Assembly (NCBI GenBank): GCA_019310195.1
Contig: JAFDET010000250.1
Location: 1 to 9,264, forward strand
Length of the DNA stretch: 9,264 nt
Origin: Deltaproteobacteria bacterium
GTDB taxonomy: Bacteria > Myxococcota_A > UBA9160 > JAFDET01
Reading direction: 5' to 3'
Made by a program: the position numbers and the translations under genes. Below are positions 1 to 6,565 of this stretch, piece after piece; position 1 is the first letter of the stretch, and each line of letters starts with the position of its first letter. A model generated the notes under the pieces. It was not told where the DNA came from and searched no databases. It was given only the letters and a program-made list of their open reading frames with translations.

Positions 1-36
1 CAAGGCCACGCCGATCATCGCGAGTGCGGAACGCAT
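1..36 (-). CDS. 5' end of an unidentified gene, probable signal peptide (partial)
   Basis: Twelve codons read out of the window on the minus strand, giving MRSALAMIGVAL. A short basic start followed by a hydrophobic run is what a Sec signal peptide or a first membrane helix looks like, so the product is probably exported or membrane-bound; nothing more can be said. A purine-rich ribosome binding site, GGAGGGAG, lies at 48-55, which is 11 nt from this ATG and 8 nt from an adjacent in-frame GTG at 39-37, so the true start may be one codon earlier. The gene lies 74 bp downstream of the alpha/beta hydrolase stop on the same strand and may be the third gene of the MFS-hydrolase unit. Confidence 0.55.
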   Translation of the reverse strand, partial: MRSALAMIGVAL

Positions 37-110
37 CACTGGGTTGTCTCCCTCCGCGAACCCGGAGACGGCAGAGCAGATCCGCGAGAACGGCGGCCCA
101 ACAGCCTAGC

Positions 111-1019
111 CTAGACGGCCCCTCCTCGTGCGGCGCCACCCGTCAGGATCAGCTCGGCTACGCGGTCCGGGATCTCCATGGGCAGGAAGTGTGTGTGCTC
201 TGGGAAATGGATCTCGCGGCCGTGCCGAAACTCCTTCACCAGCTGCGGCCAGGTCGGGGACGACGAGAAGTCCATCACACTTCGCCCATCGGGTGGAAGC
301 TTGGCGCGCAGGAGGAGTACGGGAATCTCCAGGGCGCGGGCGCTGTCGTGCACGCCCGGGTTGGACCGACTGGTCATGTAGACGCTGGCTTCGATCTCGG
401 GCGAGCAGGCGAGCACGAACCCGTTGCCATCTTCGGCGGGGAGCAGCCCGTACGTGCAGTAGGCGCTCAAGGCGTCGGGATGGAAGACGCGGTAGGGAAC
501 CCGGTCGCGGAAGCGCTCGATCATCTCCTCGGGCGACTCGAAGTGACGCTTGCGCTTGGCCGTGGGGTGCTGTTTGCCGCCCAGGCTGGCGATGGTCCAG
601 CCGCCTCCGCCGTAGGTTTCGGGCGAAGCGATCACCGGGTCGATCAGAACCAGCCTCCGAAAGCGACCGGGACACGTGGCTGCTGCGTCGACCATGGCGT
701 GGGCGCCCATGGAGTGGCCCACGCCGAGCACGTCGCGGAGGTCGAGGGCCTCGACGAAGGCTGCGAGGTCCTGGCCCAGGTCCTTCCAGTGGGTGATCTC
801 GATCTTCTGGCTGCGCCCGTGCCCCCGCTGGTCCACGGCGATCACGTGGCGTTCGCCGAGGCGGCGGATCACCGGATCCCAGCAACGCGCGTGGAAGCCG
901 GTGGCGTGCACCAGAAGGATCGGCGCCTCGCGGCCCCGGAGTTCGGGCCGCCACTCGAAGTACGCCAGCTCCACCCCGTTCACGTGAACCCGGCCCTGTG
1001 CGGGTACGGGCTGGCTCAT
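111..1019 (-). CDS. alpha/beta hydrolase
   Basis: A 302-residue soluble alpha/beta-hydrolase-fold enzyme, likely cytoplasmic since no signal peptide is visible. The oxyanion-hole motif HATG is at residues 38-41, followed by strand and turn D63-Q-R-G-H-G-R-S70. The nucleophile elbow G-H-S-M-G has Ser103 at its centre, and His277 in the HTHFLP segment is the likely catalytic histidine. The acid is less clear: the usual GxxD after the sixth strand is replaced by LLLRAKLPPD, so Asp244, Asp250 or Asp127 are candidates. The ATG is well supported: GGAAGGAG (1027-1034) lies 7 nt upstream and occupies nearly all of the 15-bp gap after the MFS stop, so the two genes are almost certainly co-transcribed. 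Substrate is unknown; ester, epoxide or C-C hydrolysis are all possible in this superfamily. Confidence 0.9.
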   Translation of the reverse strand: MSQPVPAQGRVHVNGVELAYFEWRPELRGREAPILLVHATGFHARCWDPVIRRLGERHVIAVDQRGHGRSQKIEITHWKDLGQDLAAFVEALDLRDVLGVGHSMGAHAMVDAAATCPGRFRRLVLIDPVIASPETYGGGGWTIASLGGKQHPTAKRKRHFESPEEMIERFRDRVPYRVFHPDALSAYCTYGLLPAEDGNGFVLACSPEIEASVYMTSRSNPGVHDSARALEIPVLLLRAKLPPDGRSVMDFSSSPTWPQLVKEFRHGREIHFPEHTHFLPMEIPDRVAELILTGGAARGGAV

Positions 1020-1034
1020 CGCTGTTCTCCTTCC

Positions 1035-2456
1035 TCACGGAGATTCGGCCGCCGAGATGCGGGTCACCGTCCTGGCCCGGCGCGACTCGAAGTCGATCCA
1101 CCATGCGGTCAGCGTCGAGGCAGCCGCGAGGGCCGCTCCCAGCGCGAATGCCAGGCCGAACGCGGACGGCGTCGCCACGCCTCCGTAGGCCAGGGTCAGC
1201 CCCGCGATGCCGAAGGACGCGCCGCCCTGCCCCGCCAGACGATTGGCGGCGGAGGCGACGCCGAGCTCGGAGTCCTCCACCGAGCGTGCGATGGCGGAGG
1301 TGATCGAGGGCTGGCTCAGGCCGTGGCCCGCGCCCTGCCCGATCAGCCCGATGCCGAAGGCGATCAGGTTCGATTCGTACGCCGCCCAGGCGACCAGCGC
1401 GAGAGCCAGGGTCATGAGCCCACAGCCGAACACCGCGGCGAAACGCTCGCCGAAGCGCTCGCCGAGACTTCCGCCCAGCGGTGAGGCGAGCGTCAGGGAC
1501 GCGGTCCGCAGCACCATCAGCAGCGAGGCCTGGGTGATCGAGAACTGGAAGGAGTCGTAGAGGAGGAGCGGCGCGATCACGAAGGCGCCCATGTAGGCGC
1601 CCGAGTTCAGCGCGTTGGTCGCCAGGGTGGCGCTGAAGCCCCGATCCCGAAACAGGCTCAGCGGAAGCAGCGGAGCGGTCACCCGACCCTCGACCCGGAC
1701 GAAGGCCGCGATGCCGATGACGCCCATCACGGCAGCCGCCGGAATCCAAGGCGACGTCAGTCCCAGCTCGCGGATGCCGCCCAGCGCCACCATGAAGCCG
1801 GCGACGCCGACGGCCAGGCTGACGCCGCCGAGGACGTCGAAGCGCACGCGCTGCGGCCGCGTCTCCCGCAGCACCGCCGCTGCCAGCGCCAGCGCGCCGG
1901 CACTCATGGCGGCCTGGAGCAGGAAGACGAACCGCCAGCCAAGCCAGTCGACGAGCGGCCCTCCCAGAATGAGACCCAGCGCCGGCGCCCCGGCGGTGGT
2001 CATCGACCACCAACCCATGGCGCGGACGCGCGCGCCCGCAGGGTAGACGGTGAACAGCAGCGCCATCGCGGTGGGTTGCGTCGCGCTGCCCAGCACGGCC
2101 GCCAGGGTGCGCAGCCCGATCAGGGAGAACGCGTCCCACGCGAATGCGGTGAGCGCGGCGACGACGGTGGACCCGGCGAAGCCCAGCAGGAAGATGCGCC
2201 GGTGCCCGCGAAGATCGCCGAGCTTCCCCAGGATCGGGAAGGCAACCGCCGAGAGCAGCATCGGCGCCGTAACGACCCAGGAGATCGTGGTCTTCCGCAC
2301 GCCGAACTCTTCGGCGATCGGGCCGAGGGAGACGGCCAGGATGGTGAACGGAAACGAGGTCGCGAACATCCCGGCCAGCACGGCCAGCAGCACCCAGCCC
2401 GGGTAGCGACCGCTCGCGTCGAGTCGGTCCAGCCATTCACCTCGCCGGCTCTTCAC
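1035..2456 (-). CDS. MFS transporter, DHA2 (EmrB/QacA-like) drug exporter family
   Basis: A 473-residue inner-membrane protein with about 14 hydrophobic segments, the first at about residues 20-44 and the last at about 430-454, as in the 14-helix DHA2 proton-coupled antiporters. Motif A, G77-K-L-G-D81-L-R-G-H-R-R87, is between helices 2 and 3. An antiporter motif C-like segment (G156-A-P-x-L-G-L-I-L-G-G166) is in helix 5, followed by the typical W-L-G-W-R-F-V-F. Family knowledge suggests export of hydrophobic drugs or toxic metabolites using the proton gradient; the substrate cannot be read from sequence. Translation appears to begin at GTG (2456-2454), with only a weak upstream purine tract. 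This start overlaps the stop of a possible 17-codon leader. The gene leads a minus-strand unit with the hydrolase 15 bp downstream and is divergent from the crotonase gene. Confidence 0.9.
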   Translation of the reverse strand: MKSRRGEWLDRLDASGRYPGWVLLAVLAGMFATSFPFTILAVSLGPIAEEFGVRKTTISWVVTAPMLLSAVAFPILGKLGDLRGHRRIFLLGFAGSTVVAALTAFAWDAFSLIGLRTLAAVLGSATQPTAMALLFTVYPAGARVRAMGWWSMTTAGAPALGLILGGPLVDWLGWRFVFLLQAAMSAGALALAAAVLRETRPQRVRFDVLGGVSLAVGVAGFMVALGGIRELGLTSPWIPAAAVMGVIGIAAFVRVEGRVTAPLLPLSLFRDRGFSATLATNALNSGAYMGAFVIAPLLLYDSFQFSITQASLLMVLRTASLTLASPLGGSLGERFGERFAAVFGCGLMTLALALVAWAAYESNLIAFGIGLIGQGAGHGLSQPSITSAIARSVEDSELGVASAANRLAGQGGASFGIAGLTLAYGGVATPSAFGLAFALGAALAAASTLTAWWIDFESRRARTVTRISAAESP

Positions 2457-2506
2457 GAGCCTACCGGGCGCTCGCTGGCGTCGGCGTCGCTGGCGGTCCG
2501 GGACAT
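2453..2506 (-). CDS. possible 17-codon leader peptide ahead of the MFS gene
   Basis: A short reading frame, MSRTASDADASERPVGS, starts at an ATG 8-9 nt after a GAAGAGA purine tract and ends in a TGA that overlaps the GTG start of the MFS gene (GTGA). The MFS gene has a poor ribosome binding site of its own, so coupled translation from this frame would make sense. The peptide is hydrophilic and resembles nothing I recognise. It may equally be a chance frame, or part of a 5' untranslated region. The same frame stays open further upstream to a GTG at 2674. Confidence 0.2.
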   Translation of the reverse strand: MSRTASDADASERPVGS

Positions 2507-2625
2507 GGGATTCTCTTCGCGTCGGATGGGTGCGGCTCGGGCCACCGTGGGTTTGATTCGCCCGGACCGTAGCGCTCCCCGCCCTTCGGACCGGGTCTGG
2601 GCGATCCTCCGCTGCGGCGCCAGGG

Positions 2626-2631
2626 TATCCT
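2626..2631 (+). promoter_or_regulatory. candidate -10 hexamer of the crotonase gene
   Basis: TATCCT fits the TAnnnT -10 consensus often seen in high-GC bacteria. It lies 53 bp before the chosen start, inside a GGGTATCCT nonamer shared with the lysine-rich gene. No clear TTGACA-like -35 is present, so this is only a candidate. Confidence 0.25.
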
Positions 2632-2674
2632 CACCTACCCTTCCAACGATGCCCCCAGGCAGCCCAGGACCCAC

Positions 2675-2678
2675 GAGG
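2675..2678 (+). promoter_or_regulatory. ribosome binding site deciding the crotonase start
   Basis: GAGG lies 6 nt before the ATG at 2685. The alternative in-frame ATG at 2649 has no purine tract ahead of it and would add a proline-rich 12-residue tail not expected in the family, so 2685 is preferred. Confidence 0.5.
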
Positions 2679-2684
2679 CCGACG

Positions 2685-3485
2685 ATGGACTACCAGCAGA
2701 TCCGCTACGAAACCGACGGCGACGTCGCCATCATGACGCTCGACCGTCCGGATCGCCTGAACGCGTGGACGCCGCGCATGAGCGAGGAGCAGGCCGACGC
2801 GCTGTCGCGCGCCAATGCGGACCCCGCCGTGGGCGCCATCGTAGTGACCGGCGCCGGCCGCGGCTTCTGCGCCGGGGCGGACATGGACGCCACCTTCCAG
2901 TCACGGATCGACGGCGTGGATCCCGGCACCGACACGCAGGCCGGCTTCGGCGGGCTGCCGGCCGGCCTCGACTGGGTGGCCCTGGCCCGCGAATCCAAGC
3001 CGCTGGTCGCGGCGGTGAACGGCGCCGCCGTGGGCATCGGGCTCACCATGATCCTGCCCTTCGACGTGATCGTCGCGTCGGAGAAGGCGAAGCTGGGCAT
3101 GCTGTTCATCAAGATGGGGCTGGTGCCGGAGCTCGCCAGCACGCGCTTCCTGGTGCAGCGCATGGGCTTCGGCCGCGCCAGCGAGATCTGTCTGTCCGGC
3201 CGCCTCTACCCCGCCGCAGAGGCGCTCTCCGGCGGCCTGGTCGACCACGTGGTGCCGCCGGACGCGCTGCTTCCGAGAGCGCTGGAGATCGCCCGCTCCA
3301 TGGCCGCCAACCCGGACCTCCAGCTGCGCATGACCAAGCAGCTGCTCACCGACAATCCCTGCGACACCGATCTCCAGGCGATCCAGGAGCGCGAGAGCGC
3401 CCTGCTTCGCGAGTGCTGGCAGAGCCCCGAGCACGCCGAAGCCGTGGCCGCGTTCCGCGAGAAGCGACCGCCGAAGTTCCGCTGA
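2685..3485 (+). CDS. enoyl-CoA hydratase/isomerase family (crotonase-fold) protein
   Basis: A 266-residue cytoplasmic crotonase-fold protein acting on acyl-CoA thioesters, probably in fatty-acid or related beta-oxidation. The CoA-binding start LDRPDRLNAW (19-28) and the two oxyanion-hole loops, G-R-G-F-C-A-G-A-D (58-66) and V-N-G-A-A-V-G-I-G (111-119), are intact. By alignment from memory with rat mitochondrial hydratase, the two catalytic glutamates (Glu144 and Glu164) fall on Thr121 and Phe141 here, so classical hydratase chemistry is unlikely. Glu149 in G-L-V-P-E-L-A-S lies where ECI2/Eci1-type delta3,delta2-enoyl-CoA isomerases carry their catalytic base (S-P-E-G-C-S-S), which suggests isomerase-like activity. 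Full length for the family. First gene of a plus-strand pair with the anchored hydrolase 28 bp downstream; divergent from the MFS exporter. Confidence 0.9.
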   Translation: MDYQQIRYETDGDVAIMTLDRPDRLNAWTPRMSEEQADALSRANADPAVGAIVVTGAGRGFCAGADMDATFQSRIDGVDPGTDTQAGFGGLPAGLDWVALARESKPLVAAVNGAAVGIGLTMILPFDVIVASEKAKLGMLFIKMGLVPELASTRFLVQRMGFGRASEICLSGRLYPAAEALSGGLVDHVVPPDALLPRALEIARSMAANPDLQLRMTKQLLTDNPCDTDLQAIQERESALLRECWQSPEHAEAVAAFREKRPPKFR

Positions 3486-3513
3486 GCCGGCACGCGGAAG
3501 GAGATCGAAGCGA

Positions 3514-4431
3514 ATGCGGCGCTGGATCCTCGCAGTCGCGGCGCTGGCCATGGCAACGATTGCGTTGCCGCCGCTGTTCTTCGCGGTGTTCCCCGTCGAA
3601 GTCCCCGATCTCCCGGCGCCGGGACGCCGCATCCCGGTGGGAAGCGGCGTAGCCGTGAACGCCCTGGTGCAGGGCGACGGCTCCCCCGTGGTGCTGGTCC
3701 ACGGCCTGCCCGGCACGGCGTACAACTGGCAGGCCGTGACCGATCGCCTGGCCGGGCGCGGGCACCGCGTGCTGGCGTACGACCGCGTGGGCTACGGGCG
3801 TTCGGATCGCCGGCCCGCCGGGGACTTCACGGTGGACGCCAACGCCGTGGAGTTGCTGGCCCTGCTGAAGGCGGAGGACCTGCGCGACGCCACCGTGGTG
3901 GGCTGGTCCTACGGCGGCAAGACCGCCATGACCGCCGCCCTGATCGACCCCGCGCGGATCGGACGGCTGGTGCTGGTGGGGAGCGCCGGGCTCTGGGAGT
4001 CCGCACCGCCCCCGTCGCGGCTCTTCTCGATCCTCTTCTCCGCACCGGTCGTGGAGTGGATGGCCGCCGTGCCGCCCCTCTTCCGCGGCATGCAGCGGGG
4101 CATGGGCCTGCAGTTCTTCAGCGAGCAGCCCGTACCCGGCTGGTTCTCGCTCCAGTCCCAGGCGAACTTCGCCCTCGCCACGACGCGGCACACCTGGCGC
4201 CGGGAGGCGGCGCGCTTCCGTTTCGACGGCCCCGACCCCGCGCCCATCGAGCGACCGATCCTGGTGATCCACGGCGATGACGACCGCGTGATCCCCCTCG
4301 AGGTGGGCGAGTGGATCCACGCCCGCGCGCCGCGCTCAGAGCTCCTGGTGGTGAAGGGAGGCAGCCACGCTCTCCCCGCCACCCATCCCGCTCTGGTCGC
4401 CGACCGGATCGAGGAGTTCGCGGCACGCTGA
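3514..4431 (+). CDS. alpha/beta hydrolase with N-terminal membrane anchor
   Basis: A 305-residue alpha/beta hydrolase. Residues 4-27 form one hydrophobic segment after two arginines, with no evident signal peptidase site, so the enzyme is probably tethered to the inner membrane, with the catalytic domain outside if the segment acts as an uncleaved signal anchor. The oxyanion motif V-H-G-L-P-G is at 62-67, the nucleophile elbow G-W-S-Y-G-G holds Ser132, the acid is Asp257 in G-D-D-D-R-V-I-P, and the histidine is His285 in G-G-S-H-A-L-P, so the triad is complete. A good AAGGAG (3498-3503) lies 10 nt before the ATG. It follows the crotonase gene by 28 bp and is probably co-transcribed with it. 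It ends 25 bp from the convergent SRPBCC gene. The substrate cannot be inferred; it is unlike the window's first hydrolase beyond the shared fold. Confidence 0.9.
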   Translation: MRRWILAVAALAMATIALPPLFFAVFPVEVPDLPAPGRRIPVGSGVAVNALVQGDGSPVVLVHGLPGTAYNWQAVTDRLAGRGHRVLAYDRVGYGRSDRRPAGDFTVDANAVELLALLKAEDLRDATVVGWSYGGKTAMTAALIDPARIGRLVLVGSAGLWESAPPPSRLFSILFSAPVVEWMAAVPPLFRGMQRGMGLQFFSEQPVPGWFSLQSQANFALATTRHTWRREAARFRFDGPDPAPIERPILVIHGDDDRVIPLEVGEWIHARAPRSELLVVKGGSHALPATHPALVADRIEEFAAR

Positions 4432-4456
4432 ACGGCCTCGCTTGGCCCGCGGCTCC

Positions 4457-4915
4457 TCAAGCGCGCCGGGCCCCGTCCAACTCCCGGTCGAGGTTCCGCG
4501 CTGCGCGCTCGAGCAAGTCACCGAGCACGCGGGGCATGAACGGGGTCGTCACGCGCAGCAGGAGCCGGGGCTCAGCCGCCAGGGTCCAACGCAGCCGCGT
4601 TCCGTCGCCGTCGTCGGCGAACTCGGTGCACTCGATCTGGGCGCGGGCCAGCGGGACGCTGGCGGCGTCCACCCGGTAGGCCCAACGCACTCCCTCGTCC
4701 CAGGCCAGGATCGTCTCCCGCCAGCGCCGGCCCCGGACCACGGCCTCGCGACGCGTGCCCACGCCGTAGGGAGGGGATCCGCCGGGATAGGAGACTTCGC
4801 TCACGCCGGGAAACCAGCGCGGCCAGCTCGGGGCGCGGACGTGAGCTTCCACAACCCAGCGTCGCGGGGCGGACGCCAGGAAGTCCAGCTCGACCGGCCG
4901 CAGGTGGAACCACAT
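4457..4915 (-). CDS. SRPBCC family (polyketide cyclase/dehydrase-like) protein
   Basis: A 152-residue protein of the START/SRPBCC helix-grip fold, which forms a cavity for hydrophobic ligands. Seen in order: an N-terminal strand with W-V-V-E-A-H-V-R-A-P (20-29), the W-P-R-W-F-P-G-V-S-E-V segment (31-41) typical of the first helix and turn, alternating strand sequence through about 118, and a long C-terminal helix with L-L-E-R-A-A-R-N-L-D-R-E-L (134-146). The frame is open upstream to an ATG at 5020, but that start would overlap the 3' end of the nuclease gene and add 35 residues of non-family sequence, so the ATG at 4915 is chosen, although its ribosome binding site is weak. It follows the nuclease gene by 58 bp on the same strand. 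Ligand and role are unknown. Confidence 0.8.
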   Translation of the reverse strand: MWFHLRPVELDFLASAPRRWVVEAHVRAPSWPRWFPGVSEVSYPGGSPPYGVGTRREAVVRGRRWRETILAWDEGVRWAYRVDAASVPLARAQIECTEFADDGDGTRLRWTLAAEPRLLLRVTTPFMPRVLGDLLERAARNLDRELDGARRA

Positions 4916-4973
4916 CAGCCGGCCGATGCGTCCCGGAAGCTCACCACGGCCGGGTAGTGTACCAGCGAACGGC

Positions 4974-5882
4974 TCACCTCTCGGGATGACCGAAGCCGAG
5001 AAAGAGGGCGTCGCGCTCATCCTGGCTCACGTAGCTTCCGCGACGGCCCGCCGCGCGGAGCACCTGGCGAAGCTGGCGCGCATCGTGGTGGAAGAAGGCT
5101 TCCAGGAGGCGCAGGTCCTCGCCCACCTGGACTGCGTCCGCACGGGCGTCGGGCTTGTACAGCAGCAATGTGAACAGCTCCCGGAGGGCCTCCGCGGAGC
5201 GGCCGGCGAGCAGGCGCTCCAGACCGGGCAGCAGGCGCTCCACGCGGCGCAGGGCCACGATCCTCGAGCCCCGCACCCGCGGCAGGTCGCGTGTCCGGGA
5301 GCGGGGCTCCCGGTGACCGAGTCGGCCAAGCAACGACACCAGCGCTTCGAACGCCTCGCGGGTCCGGTTGCGGGAGCGGAACGTTCCGTGCCATCGGAGC
5401 CCCAGACCGTCGAACGCGTCGATCCGCGTCGTGAAGCAGAAGAGCGACTGCGGGCCTCGCATCGCGATGCCGATGGCCGGGTACAGGAAGGAGTAGGCGC
5501 CATCGACGTTGTAGCGCGGACGCAAGGAGCGGATCAGCTCGTTCTCCACCAGCAACGCGTCGCGCTCCGAAGCCTGAAGCCGCACCTCCAGACTGCTCGC
5601 CTCGCGCACCAGGGTACGCATCTTGCGATGGGCCTTGCGCCGCGTGGCATTCCGGTACCCCTGAAGTCGGCGGCGCACGTTCTTGGCCTTGCCGGCGTAG
5701 AGAACGGTCCCGGCCTCGTCCTTGAAGAGGTACACGGCCGGCGACGCCGGCAGCTCGCGCACGAGCTGGGCGCCGAACTTGCGGTCGAAACGCTTGAGTC
5801 CCACCCCGCCTCGAGGATAGAACAGCTCCGGCCGCCTGCCTGCCGGGGCCCCTCGGCGGAGGAGTCCGCCCGCGCTCCCCAT
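4974..5882 (-). CDS. stand-alone GIY-YIG nuclease with UvrC-N-like domain
   Basis: A 302-residue protein whose residues about 44-126 match the N-terminal GIY-YIG endonuclease domain of UvrC: P-A-V-Y-L-F (48-53) stands for GIY, L-Y-A-G-K-A-K-N-V (61-69) for YIG, Arg72 for the catalytic arginine, and Glu113 in E-N-E-L-I-R-S-L-R-P-R-Y-N-V for the metal-binding glutamate. Tyr51 and Tyr62 are kept. The remaining ~175 residues are not the UvrB-binding, RNase-H-like or HhH parts of UvrC; I recognise no domain there. The protein is thus closer in design to Cho-like or other single-domain GIY-YIG nucleases that cut DNA. The start could instead be the GTG at 5804 (residue 27), just ahead of the conserved region. 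It lies 44 bp after the atypical SDR gene and 58 bp before the SRPBCC gene. Confidence 0.82.
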   Translation of the reverse strand: MGSAGGLLRRGAPAGRRPELFYPRGGVGLKRFDRKFGAQLVRELPASPAVYLFKDEAGTVLYAGKAKNVRRRLQGYRNATRRKAHRKMRTLVREASSLEVRLQASERDALLVENELIRSLRPRYNVDGAYSFLYPAIGIAMRGPQSLFCFTTRIDAFDGLGLRWHGTFRSRNRTREAFEALVSLLGRLGHREPRSRTRDLPRVRGSRIVALRRVERLLPGLERLLAGRSAEALRELFTLLLYKPDARADAVQVGEDLRLLEAFFHHDARQLRQVLRAAGRRGSYVSQDERDALFLGFGHPER

Positions 5883-5926
5883 CCACTCCACGCAGTCGAG
5901 TTGGTGTTCCGGTCGCTTGGACTCCG

Positions 5927-6565
5927 CTAGTACTGGATGATGGGTGCCTTGTGGAGCCAGGTGTCTTCGTCGAGCATCCGGATCATTGCGTGCGCGCAGT
6001 CCGCGAAGCTGATCCTGGAGAAGCCGCTGAAGCGGTGGAACCCGAGCCGGTATTCGCCTCGCCGGGGCCCTCTTCGCATCTGGAGCGGACGGACGCCGAT
6101 CCACTCGACTGCCTGGTTCCGCTCCAGGAGCTCGAGCTGGTGCGCCTTGTCCCTCTGGCGCAGACCCATGAATGTGCGAGCGAACCATTCGACGAACCGC
6201 GCGCCGAAGCTGAGCTGATCGTCTGCCACGAAGGTGCCGCCTCCGCCGCACCAGACCAGTCTGCGCACACCCATGGCGGGCATGGCGGCCAGGATGTGCT
6301 GCGTGACCTCGGTGCAGAGATCCTCGGGCGAACGCTTGTCCACGCCGATCGCGAAGAGGATGGCGTCGACGCCTCCGGAGAGGGCTTCGGCCACGGCCTC
6401 TGCGCGGAGCCCGTCCCCTTCGACGACACGGACCTGGTCGCGCACGGCGGGCGCGAGCTTCGCCGGCCTGCGGGCGAGCACCGTCACCTCGTGGCCGGCC
6501 TCGAGACACTGCGCCACGCATTCTACGCCCAGCGCACCCGTCGCTCCAAAGATGGTGACCTTCAC
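5927..6565 (-). CDS. NAD(P)H-binding atypical SDR (NmrA/YwnB/biliverdin reductase B-like)
   Basis: A 212-residue Rossmann-fold protein. The dinucleotide loop G7-A-T-G-A-L-G13 follows the first strand, and A-R-R-P-A-K (31-36) after the second strand supplies arginines that favour NADPH. The C-terminal segment R-I-S-F-A-D-C-A-H-A-M-I with a final K-A-P-I-I-Q-Y is typical of small NAD(P)H-binding proteins such as YwnB and flavin/biliverdin reductase B. There is no classical SDR YxxxK in the usual place, so catalysis may differ or the protein may act as a redox sensor. Start: GTG at 6565-6563, overlapping the SDR stop by 4 bp (GTGA), with GGAGA inside the SDR's last codons as ribosome binding site. 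Translational coupling with the SDR is therefore very likely. Confidence 0.85.
   Translation of the reverse strand: MKVTIFGATGALGVECVAQCLEAGHEVTVLARRPAKLAPAVRDQVRVVEGDGLRAEAVAEALSGGVDAILFAIGVDKRSPEDLCTEVTQHILAAMPAMGVRRLVWCGGGGTFVADDQLSFGARFVEWFARTFMGLRQRDKAHQLELLERNQAVEWIGVRPLQMRRGPRRGEYRLGFHRFSGFSRISFADCAHAMIRMLDEDTWLHKAPIIQY

Larger units (their letters stand above)
2457..2684. promoter_or_regulatory. divergent intergenic region between MFS and crotonase genes
   Basis: This 228-bp region separates the divergently transcribed exporter and crotonase genes and must carry at least the crotonase promoter and probably both. There is no convincing sigma70 pair and no obvious long operator palindrome. 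The best candidate is GGGTATCCT at 2623-2631, whose TATCCT could be a -10 hexamer giving a leader of about 47 nt before the crotonase ATG. The same nine bases recur just upstream of the lysine-rich gene at 7712-7720. Confidence 0.45.

Noticed and set aside
104..116. Short tandem GCCTA motif after the first hydrolase stop
   Set aside because: Only about two copies of a 5-bp unit; no terminator or regulatory structure is associated with it.
24..1484. A 486-codon plus-strand frame opposite the hydrolase and MFS genes
   Set aside because: It is antisense to two well-supported genes and has no recognisable domain; a shadow of high GC3.
106..2436. A 776-codon open frame on the minus strand spanning two genes
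   Set aside because: Its translation is arginine/glycine-rich without domains and lies out of frame with the clear MFS and hydrolase genes; long shadow frames are expected at this GC content.
2649..2684. Alternative crotonase start at ATG 2649
   Set aside because: No ribosome binding site and a proline-rich extension not expected for the family; the ATG at 2685 has GAGG at 6 nt.
4432..4456. Possible bidirectional terminator between the convergent hydrolase and SRPBCC genes
   Set aside because: The 25-bp gap has no stable stem-loop with a T-tract that I can see.
4916..5020. N-terminal extension of the SRPBCC protein to the ATG at 5020
   Set aside because: It would overlap the 3' end of the nuclease gene and adds 35 residues unlike the family; the 4915 start leaves a normal spacer.
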